From Hermatobates lingyangjiaoensis (taxonomy: Eukaryota; Arthropoda; Insecta; Hemiptera; Hermatobatidae): a stretch of 64,000 nucleotides of DNA. The notes under the pieces were generated by a model that was given only the letters and a program-made list of their open reading frames with translations, searched no databases and was not told the origin of the DNA. Both the position numbers and the translations under genes were made by a program. Location: assembly GCA_026182355.1 (NCBI GenBank), contig JAPFBL010000104.1:1109501-1173500 (forward strand), in the 5' to 3' direction. Numbering within the stretch: position 1 is the first letter of the stretch; the number at the start of each line of letters is the position of its first letter. Positions 57,713-64,000 of this stretch are shown here, piece after piece.

Positions 57713-60700
57713 TATACATTATTGAAAATGACACCAAACTTTGCTGATACCTGTTTTCTAATAAGTTTTGTCAATTTTTCTAAATAACATATTCGTTACT
57801 TCCTCTACAAAGTAAAATATATATCCTAATAAAGTAGAATTAAGTATAAAATAAGTATATAATAAAGTATATTTCCTAACATCTAAAGTCAACAAGTTTT
57901 GAATGAAATATTAATTCTAGAAAATATACTTCACTGTGTAGATGAAGTAACGAGAGTGTTATTTAGAAAAATGGAGATGTTTTTTAGGAAACAGGTACAT
58001 GCTAAGTTTGATGTCTTTTTCAATAATGTATGTCTTAAGGAAAGGCTACTACCAAAATTTACATATATATATTATGGGTATATGTATATATAGTAATAAC
58101 ATATTTTAAAGTATGTGAAATATGTTTTACAGGAATTTAATAGAAGATTAAGAACTACATACACAATAGATAGAGGTGAAATCGCAGTTGTTAATTAGAT
58201 TTTTAGCTGTGCTTCTTTTAGACACATGAAAACATTGTATGTAAATATTTTGTATGTAAAAATATTCGGTTGGAGTAGAGGTGAGGGGTGGTGATAAGGG
58301 GTAGTGTGCAGTGCTATGCGATGACGTCGAGGCTGTATTTAGCCTCTTAGGACCACGATCAGATAACTTAATGCCCTCCAAGGCATGTTTTATTCAATTT
58401 CAAGCTACTCCTGAACACAACCGGCCCTTTCCTATCTTCACAGGCCAGCAGTTTCATGAATAACGCAGATCACATGATACCACTAATATCACTTTTATAG
58501 AGTGAGTGTGTGTATGTATTTCAACGAAAAAAAAATATCGCTTGGCGCGTGTCGGAATCTTTGTCTTTGATAAGAGGACCGCCACCCTTCGTGACATTCA
58601 TTAGATTTCATTGAGTTTCTATTGAGAGGCTTGTTCAAAATTACAAATCTCTACACACAAATCCTTCTCGCCTCTCCTAACTTTCTTCTAGCGACAAAAT
58701 ATAGCACAGAATATCAAAACTCTTAATGTATTACTGTGTTACGACAGAGTTTACTGTTTACTGTATTACGGCACAGTAATTTTAACAACAGTTCACCTCT
58801 GCGTTAGCATTAGAAAATCTAAAACGTAATTTTATTTAAACCATTCATACCAAAAACCGCCCGCTTTTCTTCTTCTATAACTGTTTACACTCAGTCATCA
58901 ACTTTTATAAAAAAAAATTTCGAAATTTTAAACCATTAAAAATCAAAAACTGTTCTTATTTTTCATTTTTAAGCCTTTGAAAAAGATTAAAAACTACATT
59001 AATTAAAACTACAATTGTGATATTGGTCACCAAAAATTGTTTATTTCTTCTTTTTTTTTTTAAATTCAAAGTCGTTTTAAAAACTCAAAAATGAAATTTG
59101 GCTTCTGAAACCAATTTGCCGAAAACGTTTGTTAGTATTAAGTGTTTATACTGTGTTTAGGAATATAATTATGATAATGGCTACTTTTTTAGGTTATATT
59201 GGTTAACGTGAAAATTGAATGTTTAATGATAAATGTATTTTACTATCGGCGTAATTACAGGGATAGATGGAAGGGATGGTCTGCTTCTAGAGGGCGTGCT
59301 AGTGGGAGGTATTCTAAGGGATGGTTGGGAGGGTGAATAGAAATAGAAGATAAAAGATAACAAATATTTAGCTATGTGTATCAATAAATTTAGGTTATTA
59401 ATCCTTTATATTTAGCCACAAGAGGTCAGTATTGCCACAGTCATTGATGCATGCATTGATGTTGCTTTAGGATTATGGAAAGCTTCGACAAGTAGTGGAA
59501 TACATCCCATTTTCGCTTTTTATCTTAAAACTGAGCCATAATATTTATTTAAACCTGAAGAATTGACTGAGTCTTAATAATATTTTATTTTGTATTTCAC
59601 AAAAAAAAAGATGGGTTTTAAAACAACTGGGCAATACACCATTGCAGAAATTCCATGAGTCAGTATTGGTTAACAACATGAATAAACAGAACTGTTCAAA
59701 GTTGAACGCTAAACGATGGTAAGTTATGAATAGTTCTTTCTAGCTACTGGTGTGACTCTATTGTGAACTTTACAATTGATTTGATCAATTGACCTTGTCT
59801 AGAAAATATCAAGCGGAATGAGAAAAGCGTCATCGAATTTCGACCATGGAACGCGGATGTCCTCTTGGCATATTTCTGCTAATTAACGCTGTGCTTAATG
59901 ACAGAAATTCGAAATGCTAGTTATAGTTTAAATCAAAAAAACATAGCCAATTTACATCATCTTTTGTTTTAGCCGTAAAAAAGTTGATGATAAGTGCATT
60001 CCTCACAAAATCTCAAATCGTCATATTTAATTAATGGTCAACAAAAGACCTAAACTGCTTTACTATTTAGGAAGGTGTAAGACTCTACATTAGTTATCAA
60101 TTATATTGTTCTATAAAAAATATAAAAAAACACACCATGTCTGTAAGACTCCAGGTTAAATAAAGAGCATCAATTCATTGTACAAATCCATCATACTTCA
60201 TGAATCTTTGTTGTAATTGCAGGTTTTATACTTAGTGCAACATAAAGTAAATCTGTTCTTGGAGATCTACTACGAGTGAAACTGTTCGGACATATACAAA
60301 AATATTTCATAAAGTATGACAAATTTATATACTAATTTGATGTTTGCAAAGCTTTGTGATACTATTAATATGCATTAATTTAAATGAAGAAGGTTAATTG
60401 AGTAGATGCGGTCAAATTATTCAAATAATCAATTGCATTCTTGTTAAGAGTATAAAGTTTTATCAAAGAAACAATCAATGAATCCTTCTTAATAGCAACA
60501 GTTGCACAACAAGCAATTCTTTTTTAGCACAAAGTAGTGCATTATTATTTTAAAATTTTGAATTGAGATTCAAATTCTAAATTATTACATAGATGCAAGA
60601 AAAGAAATTGATTAATTACAATAATTTCCTTTCAATAATCAATTTTTTTCATTCGAAATGTCTCAATATGTAGTGTGTTTTTGAAGAAGACAAGAAACAA

Positions 60701-61123
60701 GTAAAAAACAAGTTATATTTTGATTATCTTAATGAGATTAATGGTTGGAATGTTTCATAAAGATTGGAACCCTTTAGGAAACTTCATTCTAAACTGAATT
60801 GCTTTACATGACTTATTTAGTATTTTAAAGTGAATTAATATAAACTGTCTAAAGAAAGAGACCAGATAGGAAAGTCGACAGAGAGGCTTGGTGTGAAACG
60901 GAGGATGGAAAACTCTGTCAAGCACACTCGGCAGGGAGCCAGTCATGTGTGACTTGGAATCAGTAACTCCACGATGTGTGAGAGTCACCCCTACTGCTTT
61001 ATCATAAAAGATTCACAGAAACATCCATGTAGACAAACAGGTGTCTATCCCCTACCTCTTGTTTTCATGGTTAATTTGTTGTTTTCATACAGCTGACATA
61101 ACAAATCAAACATTATATATCAA
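57713..61123. other. No gene recognised; spacer between Helitron arms
   Basis: 59545-59600 contains a short family B tail word (AACCTGAAGAATTGACTGAG). Open frames 57899-58093, 58148-58381 and 60755-60988 have no motif. 58260-58340 and 60850-61000 are GC-richer than average and of unknown origin. Confidence 0.45.
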
Positions 61124-62507
61124 CTAGCAAATGTACCCGTCTTTGACGGAATCAAAAATTTTATTATACTTGGTATTCCAAAATATCAATTATAGTATTA
61201 TACTAATACTATAATTAGAAATTATAGAATAGTAGAAAACACCATTATTAGTACAGTGTTAAACAAATGCCTCTGTATACACTACATTAGCTGTCTGTCC
61301 TTCAGGTTCATGGAAGAACAATCAGTTGGAACCTCTGACTCTTGAGCAAGTAAACTACAGTTGACCATGTGAGAAAAACTTGGTTTCGCTAACTTGAATT
61401 CCTGCGTTAGATAAAGTCTCCCTTTGCGACTTAGTTAACGTCATTGCGAAATAGACTCTGAGGGGACCTTGCAGTCATTTGAATGGAAACAGACAGTGGC
61501 TCGGAATCAATGGTATGCGTGGTATACACACAGACTCCCCAATACCACATCCAGTTATTATGTCCGCCTCTATGGCATATCTGTGTAGAGCACGAACTCA
61601 GAGTCTTGTCCCGTTGCACAGTTTTTGGGTCACTCATGTTTCGTAACATGAAATTTGTTACTGCTATAAATTGCAGCATCATTGGTGCTCCTACTTTAAG
61701 TTTTTACTCATGAGCAGGCAGTCCAGGAGAAATAAATTCAGAGTCAAGAAATTCAATTAGATAATGAACTGCTTCTTCATCACTAATCCAATCTCTTTAC
61801 TGACTTGTAAGTTCTTTCCTCGGCTTCATATAGCGTAAGAACTTGTTTGTTGATTTCTCATGCCTGTTCATATTAAGGGCTGAGAATTGCTCGTTTACAA
61901 AACATTTATTCTCAATAGATAATACATCCTTAACTCTGTGAAACACCATTTCAATGATGTCAAATATGCAATATATTCATGTGCTCAATTGAAATTAAAA
62001 TCAACTAACAATACCTACTTGCCACACCTGTGTATTTTCAAAACAAACTTGTCTGTGAAGTTAGGAAAAAACAGCTAAAAGCCCCATAACTTCGCTTCTG
62101 TACTGAATTAATAATCTATTTAGAGCCCATATTTTAAGTTAGGCACACACAAATCCAGTGTCAATGTTTCAGCTCGCTATGTCTTATGGTGGCTGAGTTT
62201 ACTTGTGACAAACATTTTTGCGTTAAACGTCCATAACTTCACTTCTACGTTGAATTTCCAATCAATTCATAGCCTATATTTTAAGTTAGACCTACACAAA
62301 TCTACTGTAAAAGTTTCAGCTTTATATGTCTTATGGTAGCTGAGTTTACTTGTGACAAAGTTTTGCGGACAAACAGACAAAGCGACAAACCGACAGAAAT
62401 TTTTCTAAGGGTGGATTCGGTTTCTCCAATGTATGAAACGTAAAGAAAACTTGAAATGAGTCAGTTCTAAGCAATGTACAGACAAAATCATTATTTTATT
62501 TATAAAA
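61124..62507 (-). mobile_element. Helitron, internally deleted copy 2
   Basis: This is the inverse of 53850-55228 along its whole length. On the minus strand it ends with CCGTCAAAGACGGGTACATT then TGCTAG (CTAG at 61124-61127). It carries the same 5' GTTTGTC-type sequence, the same internal 147-base repeat and the same helicase scrap. Differences from copy 1 are scattered substitutions and small indels (for example CGGGTAAAT/CGGGTACAT), so both are separate insertions or an inverted duplication with some age. Confidence 0.88.
61259..61902 (-). pseudogene. Helitron helicase C-terminal remnant, copy 2
   Basis: Minus strand, with the same landmarks as at 54450-55093: CKRAILSP, LRNMSDPKTVQRD, CIPRIPLIP and a terminal VVYTEAFV with stop at 61259-61261. 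Shared frameshifts and the shared FIAVTNF insertion show that both copies descend from one already broken source. The plus frame 61483-61713 is a shadow. Confidence 0.83.
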
Positions 62508-64000
62508 ATACAGACAAAATTGTCACACACTCTAGGTGTGAGTATTATTGCTGTAATAACATGATTATATTTTTTTCACTCAATCACTCAAACAATCTTC
62601 AATTTTTAGCAGTTTCTATCAATACTTTTCCATATGCCCAGTTTGCTCTGCAAAATGAGCAAACAATGTAACAAATTATTGCTGCTATAATAACGTATAC
62701 TTTACGCACAATATAATATCAGAAGATGCATTAAAATTTATAAGAATATCTAATTGTTTTTTTTAAAAAAAAGAGATATTATGGAACAGTTAGAAAAATT
62801 TAGATTGAGATTATTGGAAGAAGACTAATTTAAACCTTTCTTTATTGAAAGTTAAAGTAGATAGCGATCTTTAAATGAAATTTAAAGGTCATCAGCAAAG
62901 ATTAAAAATTAAACATAAGATAGTAGGGAAAGTCTATAATAATACTTTATTAATAATTAGACAATATCTGTAAACTGAAAACAGTAATAGAGCAGTATGC
63001 GTAAAATGAGGTTCTGCTTCGACACAAGGTAGAATGATATTGTGTTTTAAAGTAATCTATCTGTTAGATATGGTACCACTGAAGATGACAATGGCTTCGT
63101 CGTGAACTAACCACTTACATGATAAAATATATCAGGTTGAATAATAAAATCGTGTATACTTAAAAAAAAATCAAACATTGGAAGATTATTCTAAAGGTTT
63201 TCTAAATGTAACATTAGATGACTAACTTCTCATAGTGAGTGATAGCAATGCTATTCAGATTAAAGAGAAATAAGAACATACGTTCTTCATGTCAGACCAC
63301 ATAGCTTTGTGTGAAAAATTCTCACAAACAATTTAAGTTTACAAGAGAATTATTTGAAGTCACTCTGACGATCTATAATAAAACATTTGTATTGAATCAA
63401 ATATAGAATCTAAATAAAGTATTGTTAGATAGTTATATAAATTTATGAGTACAAAGTATGACAAAGTGCGTTATGAAGATACAAGATTACTCTTAAAAGA
63501 ATGGGTTTGTCAGTTTTCATTATTAATAAGGATTATTAAGAGCAATGCAATTGCATTGATGAAATATTCTACAAATAAAACCATTATTTTTATTTTAAAA
63601 TTCATTATAGCAAATATAGTATATAGTAGCCATTAAAATTTATACATTTTTTTTATCAGTATAATTTACTTCCTTTAAAGTAAAAATATCAAATATGTTT
63701 TTAGAGGTCCTCAAACTAATTACATTACACACCACTCAAATTACTTAATTTGAATAAGTTAATTTTAATTTTAACTTATAAGTTAAATTAATTTTACATT
63801 ACCACTGAATTTTACTGAGAGTTAGGTAAAAACTTCAAATACAGATTTTGAGGACCTCAAAACTGAAACTTTTTTTAAATTCAGTTAATTAAATTAATTA
63901 GATTTAAGTTAATTAATTTGTTAAATTTTATTTTTTTTCTGTAATCACCATAATTTACTTGTAGTATAATAGTAGATAAAACATAGATCGAATTAAAACA
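62508..64000. other. No gene recognised; possible old family T pieces
   Basis: At 63660-63720 (TTTTTAGAGGTCCTCAAAC) and 63835-63965 (ATTTTGAGGACCTCAAAAC, and inverted ACAAGTAAATTATGGTGATT near the end) are words resembling the diverged family T copy at 17100, in opposite orientations. At 63084-63110 CTGAAGATGAC...GTCGTGAAC weakly resembles the tail core. Nothing coding. Confidence 0.35.

Overview
The window is AT-rich, repeat-dense eukaryotic DNA with no bacterial-style gene packing. I found no supportable host protein-coding gene, tRNA or rRNA. Nearly everything recognisable is a transposable element or a repeat. The mix of Penelope-like elements (PLEs) with GIY-YIG nucleases, a Helitron with an animal-type 3' end, mariner, a LINE remnant and Tigger-like short elements points to an invertebrate animal, possibly an arthropod. 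I cannot name the species. The stretch is intergenic or lies inside very large introns.

Layout. 64-1545 (-) is a decayed PLE. 1599-4448 (+) is a nearly complete PLE: reverse transcriptase, linker and GIY-YIG endonuclease, two frameshifts, and (TA)n at both ends. 5.9-13.3 kb holds PLE-tail palindromes, a 40-bp minisatellite, a Tigger-like repeat with a 142-bp duplication, and a 65/78-bp minisatellite of about ten units. An unclassified DNA element of about 1.63 kb ('family T', recognised by TACTTTACTATAAGTAA inverted ends) is complete at 23663-25290 and 41594-43220, rearranged at 14231-17190, and a remnant at 5909. An 813-bp tandem duplication carrying a LINE RT scrap lies at 26011-27645. 32.8-33.4, 37.1, 39.4, 48.1-48.9, 52.2, 55.3 and 56.4-57.4 kb are clusters of fold-back units next to (TA)n. 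43.9-44.5 kb holds two mariner fragments fused in opposite orientation. 53850-55228 (+) and 61124-62507 (-) are two copies of one internally deleted Helitron, forming inverted arms about 5.9 kb apart.

Most interesting signal. At the 3' tail of the complete PLE, and at about ten further sites belonging to at least five unrelated-looking tail families, the same short architecture recurs: CTGANGA, a small hairpin, then GAAA. This matches the catalytic core of the hammerhead ribozyme, including the freely variable position 7. The tails usually run into (TA)n, and many occur as head-to-head palindromes, so one unit carries the motif on both strands. Hammerhead motifs are known in Penelope-like elements. 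The range of tail families, the palindromic units and the (TA)n setting look like a PLE-derived, retrozyme-like non-autonomous population. I could not assign convincing stems I and III, so cleavage activity is an inference.

Coordinates were read by eye. Most boundaries are good to about 5-20 bases, and statements of similarity are visual estimates rather than alignments.
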